Assembly (NCBI GenBank): GCA_035630295.1 | Contig: DASQKY010000001.1 | Coordinates: forward strand, 17,826 to 81,825 | DNA from: Acidimicrobiales bacterium | Lineage (GTDB): Bacteria; Actinomycetota; Acidimicrobiia; Acidimicrobiales; Iamiaceae | DNA length: 64,000 nucleotides | Direction of reading: 5' to 3' | Shown: positions 18,409 to 27,584 of the stretch, piece by piece | Layout: every line of letters starts with the position of its first letter | How positions within the stretch are numbered: the first letter of the stretch is position 1 | Program-made: the position numbers and the translations under genes | Notes under the pieces: model-generated | The model's database searches: none | What the model saw: the letters and a program-made list of their open reading frames with translations, nothing else | What the model was told of the DNA's origin: nothing

Positions 18409-19353
18409 ATGACCGGCAACGAGATCCGCCTCGGACCCGACGACCTCATCGGTCGCGAGTTCGCCATCGGGCTGCGGGGCTACGACCGCGACGAGGTCGA
18501 TGCCTTCCTCGCCCAGGCCTCCGACGCCTGGCGGGCGTCCCTCTCGGCCGCCCCGCCGGCCGGCCTGTCCAGCTCGGCCATGGCTGCCCTGGCCGGCGCC
18601 GAGGCCCCGGCCCCGTCGACCGACCTGTTCGCCGCTCCCGCCCCCTCGGCCGGTTCCATCTCGGCCCCCGACCCCTTCGCCCCGCCGGTGGCCGCCGACC
18701 CGTTCGCAGCGCCGGTGGCCCCGCCGGCCGAGCCGGCCCCCTCCGCGTCCGACCCCTTCGCCCCGTCGGCCTCCGCGGCCTTCGAGCCGCCGTCGTACGA
18801 GCCCGCCGCCTTCGAGCCGACCTCGTTCGGGGCTCCGACCCACGAGCCGTCGGCCTTCGCCGCCGCCCCCGAGCCGGCCCCGGCCCCGGCCCCCGAGGCG
18901 GCCCCGGCCGAGGTCCAGGCCACCCGGGCCGAGACCGAGCGCGACCGCACCACGGCCTACGCCGAGCGAGCGGCGGCCGAGCTGGACCGGGCCGCAGCCC
19001 GGACCGAGCTGGCCAAGGCCCAGGAGGAGGCCCTCCACATCATCGACCAGGCCCAGCGCCGGGCCGAGGTGGTGCTCACCGGGGCCCGTGACAAGGCCCG
19101 GGCCGAGGCGGAGACCGTCCTGGAGGACGCCCGCTCCCGCCTCACCCCGCTGCTGGAGCAGGAGCGCGCCGTGCGCGCCCGCCTGGCCCGCCTGCGCAGC
19201 GAGCTCGACGCCATCGCCGGCGAGGGCATCGAAGCGCCGGCGCCGGTCTCCCTGCCCCCGGCCCAGCAGATCGTCACCGCCACCGAGGACGATCCCGGCA
19301 CCCCCGAGGCCCCGTTCCCGGTCGGCTTCGGATCGGTCACCGTCGACCACTAG
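18409..19353 (+). CDS. DivIVA-domain protein with Pro/Ala linker
   Basis: A 314-residue protein. Residues ~10-45 (DLIGREFAIGLRGYDRDEVDAFLAQASDAW) match the DivIVA N-terminal membrane-curvature motif. Then comes a long Ala/Pro/Phe-rich low-complexity linker (about 55-165; repeated DPFAPP-like units). A coiled coil follows (about 170-270; ETERDRTTAYAERAAAELDRA...). It probably organises pole or septum growth; it is not Wag31 itself, which has a shorter linker. GGAGAG precedes the ATG. Confidence 0.85.
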   Translation: MTGNEIRLGPDDLIGREFAIGLRGYDRDEVDAFLAQASDAWRASLSAAPPAGLSSSAMAALAGAEAPAPSTDLFAAPAPSAGSISAPDPFAPPVAADPFAAPVAPPAEPAPSASDPFAPSASAAFEPPSYEPAAFEPTSFGAPTHEPSAFAAAPEPAPAPAPEAAPAEVQATRAETERDRTTAYAERAAAELDRAAARTELAKAQEEALHIIDQAQRRAEVVLTGARDKARAEAETVLEDARSRLTPLLEQERAVRARLARLRSELDAIAGEGIEAPAPVSLPPAQQIVTATEDDPGTPEAPFPVGFGSVTVDH

Positions 19354-19518
19354 GACCGGCCCCGGGCCCCGGCCCACTCCCTCCCTCCCCCGAGCCCGGC
19401 CCGAGCGGCCGGGCTCGGTCGCGCCCGGCCTCCGGGAGCCTGGTCGCCATTGGGTGAAGGCTCCGGAGCGCTCCTAGGCTGGCGGGGTTCGCCATCGCCC
19501 TGACCCCGGGAGATCCTC

Positions 19519-20703
19519 ATGGCCGGATCCGTCATCCTCGCCGGTGCTCGCACCCCGATCGGCAAGCTCTCCGGAGCCTTCGCCTCCTTCAGCGCCGCCG
19601 ACCTGGGGGCCAAGGCCATCAGCGCCGCCCTGGAGCGGGCCGGCGTGCCCGCCGAGGAGGTGGACTACGTCTTCATGGGCCAGGTCCTCCAGGCCGGGGC
19701 CGGGCAGATCACCGCCCGCCAGGCCGCAGTCGGGGCCGGCATCCCCCTGTCCGTGCCCGCCACCACCATCAACAAGGTGTGCCTGTCCGGCCTGAACTCC
19801 ATCCTGTTGGCCGACCTGCTCATCCAGTCGGGACAGGCCGACATCGTGGTGGCCGGGGGCATGGAGTCCATGACCAACGCCCCCTACCTGCTGCCCGGGG
19901 CCCGGGCCGGCTACCGCATCGGCGACCAGAAGGTCGTCGACTCGATGATGTACGACGGCTTGTTCTGCGCCTTCGACCAGGTGGCCATGGGCGCCGGCAC
20001 CGAGAAGTACGCGGCCTCGGCCGGCCTGGCCCGTGAGCCCCAGGACGACCTGTCGGCCAAGAGCCACCAGCGGGCCGCCGCTGCGGCCAAGAACGGCCTG
20101 TTCGACGACGAGGTCGTGGCCGTCGAGGTGCCCCAGCGGAAGGGTGACCCGGTGGTCGTCACCACCGACGAGGGTGTCCGGGGCGACACCACGGCCGAGG
20201 GCCTGGCCAAGCTGCGGCCGGCCTTCGACAAGGCCGGCAACATCACCGCCGGCAACGCCAGCCAGATCAGCGACGGCGGCGCCGCCGTGATCGTGGCCTC
20301 CCGGGCTGCGGCCGAGCGCATCGGCACCACGCCCCTGGGCGAGATCGTGGGCTACGGCCAGGTGGCGGGCCCCGACCCGTCGCTCCTGACCCAGCCGTCG
20401 CGGGCCATCAAGGACGCGGCCCAGCGCTCCGGCACCGACCTCGGGGCCATCGACCTGTTCGAGCTGAACGAGGCCTTCGCCGCTGTGGGCCTGGCCTCCA
20501 TGGCCGACCTGGGCGTGTCCGACGACGTGGTCAACGTCAACGGCGGGGCCATCGCCCTCGGCCACCCGGTGGGGATGTCGGGCACCCGCGTCGCCCTCAC
20601 CCTGCTCCTGGAGCTGGGCCGCCGGGGCGGCGGGTTGGGCGCGGCCGCCCTGTGCGGCGGCGGCGGCCAGGGCGACGCCATGCTCGTCCGCACCCTCGAC
20701 TGA
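19519..20703 (+). CDS. Acetyl-CoA acetyltransferase (thiolase)
   Basis: A 394-residue thiolase. The nucleophilic Cys is at 88 in INKVCLSGLNS; NVNGGAIALGHPVGMSG carries the catalytic His, and LCGGGGQGDAM the second Cys. It condenses two acetyl-CoA to acetoacetyl-CoA, or the reverse, and feeds the ethylmalonyl-CoA route or PHB/fatty-acid turnover. TAGGCT at 19475-19480 gives a transcript with a ~32-base leader, and GGGAG stands before the ATG. Confidence 0.95.
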   Translation: MAGSVILAGARTPIGKLSGAFASFSAADLGAKAISAALERAGVPAEEVDYVFMGQVLQAGAGQITARQAAVGAGIPLSVPATTINKVCLSGLNSILLADLLIQSGQADIVVAGGMESMTNAPYLLPGARAGYRIGDQKVVDSMMYDGLFCAFDQVAMGAGTEKYAASAGLAREPQDDLSAKSHQRAAAAAKNGLFDDEVVAVEVPQRKGDPVVVTTDEGVRGDTTAEGLAKLRPAFDKAGNITAGNASQISDGGAAVIVASRAAAERIGTTPLGEIVGYGQVAGPDPSLLTQPSRAIKDAAQRSGTDLGAIDLFELNEAFAAVGLASMADLGVSDDVVNVNGGAIALGHPVGMSGTRVALTLLLELGRRGGGLGAAALCGGGGQGDAMLVRTLD

Positions 20704-20851
20704 GGCCCTCTCGCCGACGCCCGACCACGTCGGCGCCGCGAGGTGTCAGGCCCGGGGTCTCCGGGTACCGTGGACCCCAGGCCGGGCCGCGAACCCAGCC
20801 GCCCTTCGCTCGGGGCACCGCTTCCACCAACGGTGGGTCGGTTTGACCGCC

Positions 20852-20888
20852 CGCACCCGGCTCGCCGGGGGGCGGTGTCCCGGGTGCG
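20852..20888. terminator. Possible hairpin between thiolase and recR
   Basis: CGCACCCGG (20852-20860) pairs with CCGGGTGCG (20880-20888). It lies in the 188-bp convergent gap close to the recR stop. There is no U-tract, so terminator function is uncertain. Confidence 0.35.
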
Positions 20889-20891
20889 CCC

Positions 20892-21497
20892 TCAGTCGGC
20901 CACCGAGCGCCGGCCCTCCAGGGCCCGGCCCAGGGTGAGCTCGTCGGCGTACTCCAGGTCGCCCCCCACCGGGACCCCGCTGGCGATGCGGGTCACCTTC
21001 AGGGGCAGGTCCTTGAACATCTTGGCCAGGTACATGGCCGTGGCCTCGCCCTCCACGTTGGGGTTGGTGCACAGGATCACCTCGACCACGTCCTCCTGCC
21101 CGATGCGGGCGAACAGCTCCTTGACCCGCAGCTGGTCGGCCCCGATCCCCTCCAGGGGGTTCATGGCCCCGCCGAGGACGTGGTAGCGGCCCTTGAACTC
21201 ATGGGTCTTCTCCACGGCCACCACGTCCCGGGGCTCCTCCACCACGCAGATCACCGAGGCGTCACGGCGGTCGTCGCGGCAGATGTCGCACAGGGGCTCG
21301 GACGCCACGTTGAAGCACCGCTCGCACCACGACACCCGGGCCTTGGCCTCGGTGATGGCCGCGGCCAGGCGCAGGGCGTCGTCCCGGGGCAGCTTCAGCA
21401 GGTGGAAGGCGATGCGCTGGGCCGACTTGGGACCCACACCCGGCAGCTTGCCCAGCTCGTCGACCAGGTCCTGGACCGGCCCGGTGTAGACCGCCAC
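20892..21497 (-). CDS. recR: Recombination mediator RecR
   Basis: A 201-residue RecR. Order: helix-hairpin-helix [20 protein letters not shown], zinc finger [16 protein letters not shown], Toprim core [16 protein letters not shown]...[15 protein letters not shown], then the Walker-B-like end (TAMYLAKMF). It acts with RecF/RecO to load RecA at gaps. The GTG start is six bases after the ybaB stop, in the widely conserved dnaX-ybaB-recR order. Confidence 0.96.
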   Translation of the reverse strand: MAVYTGPVQDLVDELGKLPGVGPKSAQRIAFHLLKLPRDDALRLAAAITEAKARVSWCERCFNVASEPLCDICRDDRRDASVICVVEEPRDVVAVEKTHEFKGRYHVLGGAMNPLEGIGADQLRVKELFARIGQEDVVEVILCTNPNVEGEATAMYLAKMFKDLPLKVTRIASGVPVGGDLEYADELTLGRALEGRRSVAD

Positions 21498-21503
21498 CGC
21501 CGC

Positions 21504-21983
21504 TCAGCCCCCGCCGAGCGCGTCACCCAGGCCGCCGAGGCCGCCCAGGCCCTGGCTCTGGACCTCGCGGACGCGGGCGGTGGCGTCGGCCAGGGCGGCC
21601 AGCACCAGGTCCTCCAGCATCTCCACGTCCTCGGGGTCGACAGCGGCGGGGTCGATGCGCACGGAGCGGAACTCGCCCACCCCGGTGACCTCGACCCGCA
21701 CGGCACCGCCGCCGGCCACGCCCTCGAGCACGGTGGCGGCCGCCTCCTCCTGGGCCGCGGCCATCTGCTGCTGCATCTGCGACGCCTGCTCCATCAGGTT
21801 GCCGAGGTCGAGGCCGCCGCCCCCCAGCAGCTCCCCCAGGTCGAAGGGCTCGTCGTCGTCCCCGGTGGGGCCGGCCGACGTCCCCTCCGGCCCCACCAGG
21901 TGGGCCGGCAGGCTGGGCCCGCCGGCGGTGGGGCCACCCTCGTCGTCGTCGTCGCCGTCGGTGGGGCGGGACAGGTCGCTCAT
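21504..21983 (-). CDS. YbaB/EbfC nucleoid-associated protein
   Basis: A 159-residue member. The N-terminal ~55 residues are an acidic, Gly/Pro-rich extension not present in the short family members; the DNA-binding core follows (LGNLMEQASQMQQQMAAAQEEAAATVLEGVAGGGAVRVEVTGVGEFRSVRIDP). The C-terminus is Gly-rich. ATG 21983 follows AGGAGG. Position between dnaX and recR is the standard context. Confidence 0.9.
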   Translation of the reverse strand: MSDLSRPTDGDDDDEGGPTAGGPSLPAHLVGPEGTSAGPTGDDDEPFDLGELLGGGGLDLGNLMEQASQMQQQMAAAQEEAAATVLEGVAGGGAVRVEVTGVGEFRSVRIDPAAVDPEDVEMLEDLVLAALADATARVREVQSQGLGGLGGLGDALGGG

Positions 21984-22032
21984 GGGTGCCTCCTGGGCGG
22001 GGACCCGGCGGGGGCCGGGGGACGGGCGGTGC

Positions 22033-24096
22033 TCACCGCTCCTCGACGATCCGGGCACCGGGGAAGGCCTCGGTCACCCGCTCCACGCCGCCCCGCTTGT
22101 CGAGGGGGGCGTCGACCAGCTCGTCGAGGTCGACCTCGTCGGGCGGTTCGGGACCGGTGGCGGGCGCCGAGCCGGGAGCCGCCCCGGCGGGACGACTGCC
22201 TCCGGCCGCCGGGGCGGCGCCGGCCCCGCCCACGGCCAGGACCAGGCGCACCGGGCGGCCCAGGGCGGAGGCCAGGGCGGCCTCGGCGTCGCCCCGCTTC
22301 TGCTCGCAGCGCTCGCGGTGGACGGCGTCGGGGAGGCCCACGGTGACGGTGGCGTCGTCGGCGTCGAGCACGTTGCCGGCCTGGAACAAGGCTTTGGCCA
22401 GGCCCTTCAGCCCGGGCACGACCTGGTCGACCCAGGCTCTCCCCACCTGGTCGACCATGGCTTCGGTGGGGCCGGCCGCCCCCGGCGTCGCCGCCCCCGA
22501 GGACGGGGGGGCGGGCGCATCCGGCTCGGACCCCCCCGGGCCCGAGGACGGGGGGTCGCCGGCCGGCGGGCCGGGGACCGGGGCCGGGGCGGCCTCGACC
22601 GGTCCGGAGCCGGGAGCCTGGGCCCGGTCCAACGGGGGCCCGTCGGCCGACCGCTCGGCGGACCCGGCGGGAGCGGGCGCCGCTGGGGGCGACGGGGGGG
22701 GTGGCGGGGCGGCGGGGGGCGAGGGAGCCGACGGGGAGGTCCGGGCCGGGGCGGCGCCTCGGCCGGCCAGGGCGGCCCGGGCCCGTTCCGCACCGCGGGG
22801 CTCGACCCCGGCCGGCGCCGCTCCGGGGCCCGGTCCCGCCGCTCCCGTCCCGGGCCGGGGCTCGCCGTTCGGCGTCGATCCACCGGTCGCCGGGGGCCCG
22901 TCGTCGCCGGGGGCCGGCCCGGCGGCGGAGGCCGTCGGGGGCGGGACGTCCGGGGCGGGAGGCCGCGGCGCCGGCGTCGACGCCGGTACCCCGCCCTGCT
23001 CCAGGCGCTCGATCCGGGCCACCAGGTCGGCCAGCTCGGGGTGGCCACCGGTGTCGACCGGCGCCGCCCGGGTGACGCGCACCAGGGCGACCTCCAGGGG
23101 GATGCGGGGGTCGGGGGCCTGGCGCATGCCCAGCAGGGCCTCACCCACCTCCTCCAGGGCCCGGGTCACGGCCCGGTCGGTGACCCGGCCGGCCCACGCC
23201 GCCACCTGGGCCCGGGCCGTGTCCGAGAGGTGCTCCTGGGGGCCGCCCATGCGGTGCAGGAAGACGTCCCGGAGCTGCGCCAGCAGGGACTCACCCAGCA
23301 CCCGGGGGTCGCGCCCGGCGGCGGTGGCGGTGGCCACGGCGGAGAGGGCGGCGCCGGTGTCGCCGGCCACCACCGCCTCGACCAAGGCCTCGGCGTGGTC
23401 CCCGGCGTCGGAGACGCCGCCGGCGGCGGCCTGGTCGAGGGCCGAGAGGGTGTCGCGGGCCGAGCCCCCGCCGGCTCGCAGGACGTGCTCGACGGCCGAG
23501 TCGTCGACCTGGAGGCCGGCGTCGGAGATCACCCAGCGCACGTGATCGGCCAGCTCGTCCGCCGGGAGGAGGTGGAACTCGTAGTGCTGGGTGCGGCTCC
23601 GGATGGTGGGCAGCACCTTCTGGGGGTCGGTGGTGGCCAGCACGAACACGACGTGGTCGGGCGGCTCCTCCAGCGTCTTCAGCAGGGCGTTGGAGGCCCC
23701 GGTGGAGAGCATGTGGACCTCGTCGAGGATGTAGACCTTGGTGCGGCCGGGGCTGCCGAGGGCGACCCGCTCGACCAGGGACCGAACGTCCTCCACCTTG
23801 TTGTTGCTGGCCGCGTCGAGCTCCTGGAGGTCGTACGAGGTACCGGCCTGCATGGCCGTGCAGGCCGCGCAGACGCCGCACGGCTCACCGCCCTGGAGGT
23901 CCTCGCAGTTGAGGGCCTTGGCCAGGATGCGGGCCGTGGAGGTCTTGCCCGTGCCCCGGGGCCCGCTGAACAGGTAGGCGTGGCCCACCCGGCCGTCGGC
24001 CACCGCCGAGCGCAGCGCGTTGACCACCTGCTCCTGGCCCCGGACCTCGGAGAACCGCTGCGGGCGGTAGCGGCGGTAGAGGGACTGGTGGGCCAT
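22033..24096 (-). CDS. dnaX: DNA polymerase III subunit gamma/tau
   Basis: A 687-residue clamp-loader subunit. The N-terminus MAHQSLYRRYRPQRFSEVRGQ is diagnostic; Walker A is GPRGTGKTS, the zinc module CxxxxxxxC..C..C is in LNCEDLQGGEPCGVCAAC, Walker B is ILDEVHML, and SARD is in GGGSARDTLSAL. Domain III extends to about residue 380, then a very long Pro/Ala/Gly linker (about 385-570) leads to a tau-like C-terminal domain. On the minus strand TAGAGT lies eight bases before the ATG. Confidence 0.95.
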   Translation of the reverse strand: MAHQSLYRRYRPQRFSEVRGQEQVVNALRSAVADGRVGHAYLFSGPRGTGKTSTARILAKALNCEDLQGGEPCGVCAACTAMQAGTSYDLQELDAASNNKVEDVRSLVERVALGSPGRTKVYILDEVHMLSTGASNALLKTLEEPPDHVVFVLATTDPQKVLPTIRSRTQHYEFHLLPADELADHVRWVISDAGLQVDDSAVEHVLRAGGGSARDTLSALDQAAAGGVSDAGDHAEALVEAVVAGDTGAALSAVATATAAGRDPRVLGESLLAQLRDVFLHRMGGPQEHLSDTARAQVAAWAGRVTDRAVTRALEEVGEALLGMRQAPDPRIPLEVALVRVTRAAPVDTGGHPELADLVARIERLEQGGVPASTPAPRPPAPDVPPPTASAAGPAPGDDGPPATGGSTPNGEPRPGTGAAGPGPGAAPAGVEPRGAERARAALAGRGAAPARTSPSAPSPPAAPPPPPSPPAAPAPAGSAERSADGPPLDRAQAPGSGPVEAAPAPVPGPPAGDPPSSGPGGSEPDAPAPPSSGAATPGAAGPTEAMVDQVGRAWVDQVVPGLKGLAKALFQAGNVLDADDATVTVGLPDAVHRERCEQKRGDAEAALASALGRPVRLVLAVGGAGAAPAAGGSRPAGAAPGSAPATGPEPPDEVDLDELVDAPLDKRGGVERVTEAFPGARIVEER

Positions 24097-24212
24097 CGGC
24101 GGCGACTCTACCGAGCGCCGGGCCGACCTGGAGCCGGCCCTCGGGCGATCGGGCCCCCCACTGGTGCCCGGCCCGCGCCGGGTGTCGGGTGACGAGGCGC
24201 GAGCCCCGAACG

Positions 24213-24348
24213 CGTCCGTCCCCGCAGGGTGGCGGCCAGGTGATCTGCGGCGCACCTGACGTTCCGCTGAGAGCTGCTGCCTTCCGGCCCTGACTCGGTT
24301 CACGGGGTCTGGTCGCACAGGACCCGGCCGCCCCTGCGGGGACGGACC
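24213..24348 (-). ncRNA. ffs: Signal recognition particle RNA (4.5S-like)
   Basis: The SRP54-binding loop reads GTCAGGGCCGGAAGGCAGCA followed by GC on the minus strand. The outer ends pair: GTCCGTCCCCGCAGGG (24347-24332) with its complement at 24229-24214. This gives a single rod of ~135 nt, the short bacterial type. TAGGTT (minus, 24361-24356) ends seven bases before the expected 5' end. The place upstream of dnaX is common in actinobacteria. Confidence 0.9.
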
Positions 24349-24423
24349 GGTCGCCAACCTAGCGCTTGGCCCCGCCCCTGCCACCCGCGCCTATCCTGGG
24401 CCGTCGTCGGGCCCGTCCGGCGA

Positions 24424-24508
24424 GGAGGGGTGCGAGAGCGGCCGAATCGGCACGCTTGGAAAGCGTGTGTGGGGCAACCCACCGTGGGTTCGAATCCCAC
24501 TCCCTCCG
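24424..24508 (+). tRNA. tRNA-Ser(GGA)
   Basis: A class II tRNA with a 7-bp acceptor (GGAGGGG / TCCCTCC, one G-U), long variable arm, anticodon loop TTGGAAA giving GGA, and T-arm GTGGGTTCGAATCCCAC. CCA is not encoded. TATCCT at 24392-24397 is the probable -10. Confidence 0.97.
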
Positions 24509-24617
24509 CTCGGGCCGGGCCTTCGGGCCCGGCTCCGTCGCGTCTGACCGTCGATCACGGTCCGGAGAGGCCGCGGGTACACGTTGAGCGGCTCGCATCC
24601 TGGGGTACGTCGTGCGC

Positions 24618-25256
24618 ATGGCCCACAGGCCCTCGTTCCCGCTCACCCGGTGGTCGACCGATCGTCGCGTGGCGATCGACACGTTGGCCCTCGCCCACGC
24701 GCAAATGGGTGAGCTGAAGGGCCCCGGTCGGCCAGGTCGCCCCCTCGAGATAGGTCGCCCCCTGGCTCACGCCTACATCGTGCGAGTGGTGGCGGAGTTC
24801 CAAGCGTTCACGCGGGACTTGCACGATCTCGGGGCCGAGCTGCTGGTGATGGGCTCGGGCTCACGCCCCGACTTCACGGCCCTCTTGGTCAGCGCGGTGA
24901 CCGAAGGCCGCCAGATGAACCGGAGCAACTCCGACCTGAACACGCTCCGTTCCGACTTCCGACGACTGGGGATCCAGGGGTTGAACGGACGATTGGAGGC
25001 CGCCAACGGACACTGGGCGACCCGCCGCAAACCGCGCCGACGCGGCGACAAGGCCTACTACGAGGATCTCATCCGCCTTCGGAATGCTTTGGCCCACGGC
25101 AACCAATCGGACCTCGACCGACTGCGTCGTGAAGGCGTGCTCGACACTGTCTCATGGGGCAGGGCCCGCCTCCCGGGACTCGACCGGACCGCCAAGGCAC
25201 TGGACCGCGTCGTGTGGGAGCATCTACGAACGACCTTCGGAGCAGAGCCATGGTGA
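24618..25256 (+). CDS. HEPN-domain protein, putative RNase toxin
   Basis: A 212-residue protein that I do not recognise as a named family. Helical throughout, with IVRVVAEFQAFTRDLHDLGAELL near residue 55-75. A motif LIRLRNALAHGN at about 153-162 gives R155-N-A-L-A-H160, which matches the Rx4-6H active site of HEPN ribonucleases (RiboL-PSP-like subset). Base composition is visibly less GC-rich than its neighbours, and it sits ~110 bp after tRNA-Ser, which suggests acquisition. A small gene follows four bases after its stop. ATG 24618 is chosen; an in-frame GTG at 24612 is the alternative. Toxin activity is inference. Confidence 0.6.
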   Translation: MAHRPSFPLTRWSTDRRVAIDTLALAHAQMGELKGPGRPGRPLEIGRPLAHAYIVRVVAEFQAFTRDLHDLGAELLVMGSGSRPDFTALLVSAVTEGRQMNRSNSDLNTLRSDFRRLGIQGLNGRLEAANGHWATRRKPRRRGDKAYYEDLIRLRNALAHGNQSDLDRLRREGVLDTVSWGRARLPGLDRTAKALDRVVWEHLRTTFGAEPW

Positions 25257-25260
25257 GGCC

Positions 25261-25449
25261 ATGACCGCGCAGTTCAAACCCGGCGACCGGGTCATCGTCC
25301 CGTGGGGCCTCGACGGCGAAGTCCTCGGCACCGTGGTCGAGGTCTGGGGTGACCCTCCGGCCCATGTCAGGGTGCAACTCGATGCCGAGGGGGACGCCGA
25401 CGAGCCGGTCATCCTGCTCCTCGCCCCTTCAGCCGTGGCTGCCGCCTGA
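25261..25449 (+). CDS. Small beta-rich partner of the HEPN protein
   Basis: A 62-residue protein: FKPGDRVIVPWGLDGEVLGTVVEVWGDPPAHVRVQL..., then an Ala-rich end. The GDRV...GTVVEV...VRVQL strand pattern suggests an SH3-like barrel. It starts four bases after the HEPN stop, within GGTGAGGCCATG, which also serves as ribosome site, so the two are translated together. Adjacent position and size fit an antitoxin or accessory factor, but similar small barrel proteins also occur alone, so the pairing is a hypothesis. Confidence 0.55.
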   Translation: MTAQFKPGDRVIVPWGLDGEVLGTVVEVWGDPPAHVRVQLDAEGDADEPVILLLAPSAVAAA

Positions 25450-25503
25450 CCGGTACGCCTGACCATCGGGGGGAGGACAGTCGGCCCCTACGCCGGGACC
25501 GGG

Positions 25504-26070
25504 TCAGCGGGTGCGGTCGGTGACGGCGTGGCGGAGGGCGGGGACCAGGGCGATGGGGCAACCCCGAAGGGCCAGAGCCTCCTGGTCGCGGATGAGGTTG
25601 GCCCGCAGGGGGCCGGAGACGGCCAGGCCGGCCATGGTGAACAGGAGGCCCAGGCCGTAGAGGGCCGGCGCCCCGGTGAGCACCACGCCCAGGAAGCCGA
25701 CCAGGGCGGCGGCCTCCGAGGCGGCGGTGCGGGCGAAGAAGCGGCTCCGCCACGAGCGGGCCAGGGCCAGCTCGTCGGCGCAGTCCAGGCGCACGGGCCC
25801 GAACCGCACCAGCAGCAGGCCCGCCGCCCCGACGGCGGCCACCGCGGCCGCCATGGCCCACGGGGACAGGTCCTCGACGGCCGGCTCGCTGCCGGCCACC
25901 AGCAGGCCGACCACCACGCCCACCAGCACCAGACCCCAGGCGATGGAGAGGAACACGAAGCGCAGGGCCACCAACCCGTCGGGGCGCCCGTCCCGGGAGC
26001 CGGGGCGCCACCCGGGATCGTCGCCCAGCCGGAACGGGTCCTGGGGATCGTCTTCCTGGGGGTGCGCCAT
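25504..26070 (-). CDS. Predicted four-helix membrane protein
   Basis: An 188-residue protein of unknown function. The hydrophilic N-terminus (~30 residues, Asp/Pro-rich) precedes TM1 FVFLSIAWGLVLVGVVVGLLV, TM2 AMAAAVAAVGAAGLLLV, a short cytoplasmic loop (DCADELALARSWRSRFFARTA) and a TM3-TM4 hairpin (LVGFLGVVLTGAPALYGLGL...). No signature of a transporter or enzyme is seen. The start ATG at 26070 diverges from the histidine kinase gene; the GGGG-N4-CCCC motif lies between them. Confidence 0.65.
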   Translation of the reverse strand: MAHPQEDDPQDPFRLGDDPGWRPGSRDGRPDGLVALRFVFLSIAWGLVLVGVVVGLLVAGSEPAVEDLSPWAMAAAVAAVGAAGLLLVRFGPVRLDCADELALARSWRSRFFARTAASEAAALVGFLGVVLTGAPALYGLGLLFTMAGLAVSGPLRANLIRDQEALALRGCPIALVPALRHAVTDRTR

Positions 26071-26127
26071 GTCGCGATGATGGCCGGGCCATCGGGCCGG
26101 GAGCGATCCCGGAGGAGGCGGCGGGCG

Positions 26128-26147
26128 GGGGACAACCCCACCCCCGG
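26128..26147. promoter_or_regulatory. Operator-like motif, copy 1
   Basis: GGGG-ACAA-CCCCACCCCCGG, 54 bases before the histidine kinase start. A second copy with the same arms stands upstream of the ABC ATPase gene. The GGGG/CCCC arms form a dyad typical of dimer binding. Confidence 0.45.
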
Positions 26148-26200
26148 GCCACCGGGGGACGGGATGGCCGGTCCCGCCGGCCGTCCGTAGGTTGGGTGTC

Positions 26201-27556
26201 GTGGCCACCCTGGCTCCCCACCCCCCCACGAGGACCAGCGTGCCCCGCGCCGTGGGCCAGGCCCTGGTGGCCCCCGTCGCCCCCCGCACCCACGTGGCCC
26301 TCGTGCACCTGGTGCTGGACCTGGCCTCGGCCTGCCTGCTCTCGACCCCGATCCTCTTCCTGGCCGTGCTCAGCGTGGTGACGTTGCCCTTCATCCCGGT
26401 GTCGGTGATCTGCTTCCTGTGCCTGCTGGTGGCGGCCCGGCTGGTGGGCCACATCGAGCGCTTCCGCCTGGCCGCCGTGCCCGGCGTGCTCATCACCAAC
26501 CCCCACCGACCCTTGGACGGCCCGTGGGCCCGCCGGGGCTTCGGCCGCCTCCGCTCGGCCGCCACGTGGAAGGAGATCGGCTACCACCTGGTGCACCTGC
26601 CCAAGGCCGTCGTGTTCGTGGCCGTCGCCCTGGGCACGTGGGCCCTGGGGCTGGCCCTGGCCACCCTCCCCCTCTACGTCGGCCGCGTGCCCGCCGGCCG
26701 GGCCACCGTGCTGTGGTGGGACATCGAGCCCGGGGCCGAGGCGGCGGTGGCCTGCGCCGTCGGTGTCGGCCTGCTGCTCACCGCGCCGTGGGTGACCCGG
26801 GGGCTGAGCCGCCTCACCGTCGGCATGGCCGAGGGGCTCCTGGGCGGGGGCGAGGCGGAGGTCCTGCGGGAGCGGGTCGGTGACCTGGAGGCCAGCCGGG
26901 CCGGCGTGGTGGACGCGGCCGAGGCCGAGCGGCGGCGCATCGAGCGCGATCTCCACGACGGGGCCCAGCAGCGCCTGGTGGCCCTGGCCATGAGCCTGGG
27001 CCTGGCCCGCGAGAAGCTCGACCACGACCCGGCGGCGGCCCGCGCCCTCATCGACGAGGCCCACCGCGAGGCCAAGAACGCCCTGGTCGAGCTACGGGAC
27101 CTGGCCCGGGGCCTGCACCCGCCGGTGCTGACCGACCGGGGGCTGACGGCGGCGGTGGCCGGCCTGGCCTCGCGGGCCCCGCTCCCGGTCGAGGTCGACG
27201 TCCGGGTCGAGCGGCGCTGCCCGCCCTCGATCGAGGGCATCGCCTACTTCGTCATCTCCGAGTCGCTCACCAACGTGGCTCGCCACAGCGGGGCCCTCCG
27301 GGCCCGCGTCCTGGTGGTCGACACGGGCCTGGCCCTGGTGGTGGAGGTCAGTGACGACGGCGTCGGAGGGGCCCACACCGAGCGGGGCTCGGGCCTGCGC
27401 GGCTTGGCCGATCGGGTGGCCGCCGTGGACGGCTCGTTCCGGGTCGCCAGTCCCACCGGGGGGCCGACGTCGGTCCGGGCCGAGCTCCCGCTGCCCGCCG
27501 CCCCCGACGCCGGGCCCACCCCGCCGGCGGCCCCGACCCCGGGTGAGGGCCCGTGA
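26201..27556 (+). CDS. NarL-type sensor histidine kinase
   Basis: A ~451-residue membrane kinase. Two helices around 40-90 (LVLDLASACLLSTPILFLAVL, PFIPVSVICFLCLLVAARL) and two more around 145-200 form the sensor part. The HisKA_3 box is AEAERRRIERDLHDGAQQRL with the phosphorylated His; the ATPase has ISESLTNVARHSGA (N-box), VSDDGVGGA and GSGLRGLADRV. GTG 26201 is preferred: TAGGTT (26188-26193) ends seven bases before it. It signals to the response regulator 28 bases downstream. Confidence 0.92.
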   Translation: MATLAPHPPTRTSVPRAVGQALVAPVAPRTHVALVHLVLDLASACLLSTPILFLAVLSVVTLPFIPVSVICFLCLLVAARLVGHIERFRLAAVPGVLITNPHRPLDGPWARRGFGRLRSAATWKEIGYHLVHLPKAVVFVAVALGTWALGLALATLPLYVGRVPAGRATVLWWDIEPGAEAAVACAVGVGLLLTAPWVTRGLSRLTVGMAEGLLGGGEAEVLRERVGDLEASRAGVVDAAEAERRRIERDLHDGAQQRLVALAMSLGLAREKLDHDPAAARALIDEAHREAKNALVELRDLARGLHPPVLTDRGLTAAVAGLASRAPLPVEVDVRVERRCPPSIEGIAYFVISESLTNVARHSGALRARVLVVDTGLALVVEVSDDGVGGAHTERGSGLRGLADRVAAVDGSFRVASPTGGPTSVRAELPLPAAPDAGPTPPAAPTPGEGP

Positions 27557-27584
27557 CCCCCGCCACCGACCTCAGGAGCGCACC

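Noticed and set aside
24424-25500. Integrative element using tRNA-Ser as attachment site
   Set aside because: No repeated copy of the tRNA 3' end downstream to 25500 and no integrase; only the HEPN pair looks foreign.
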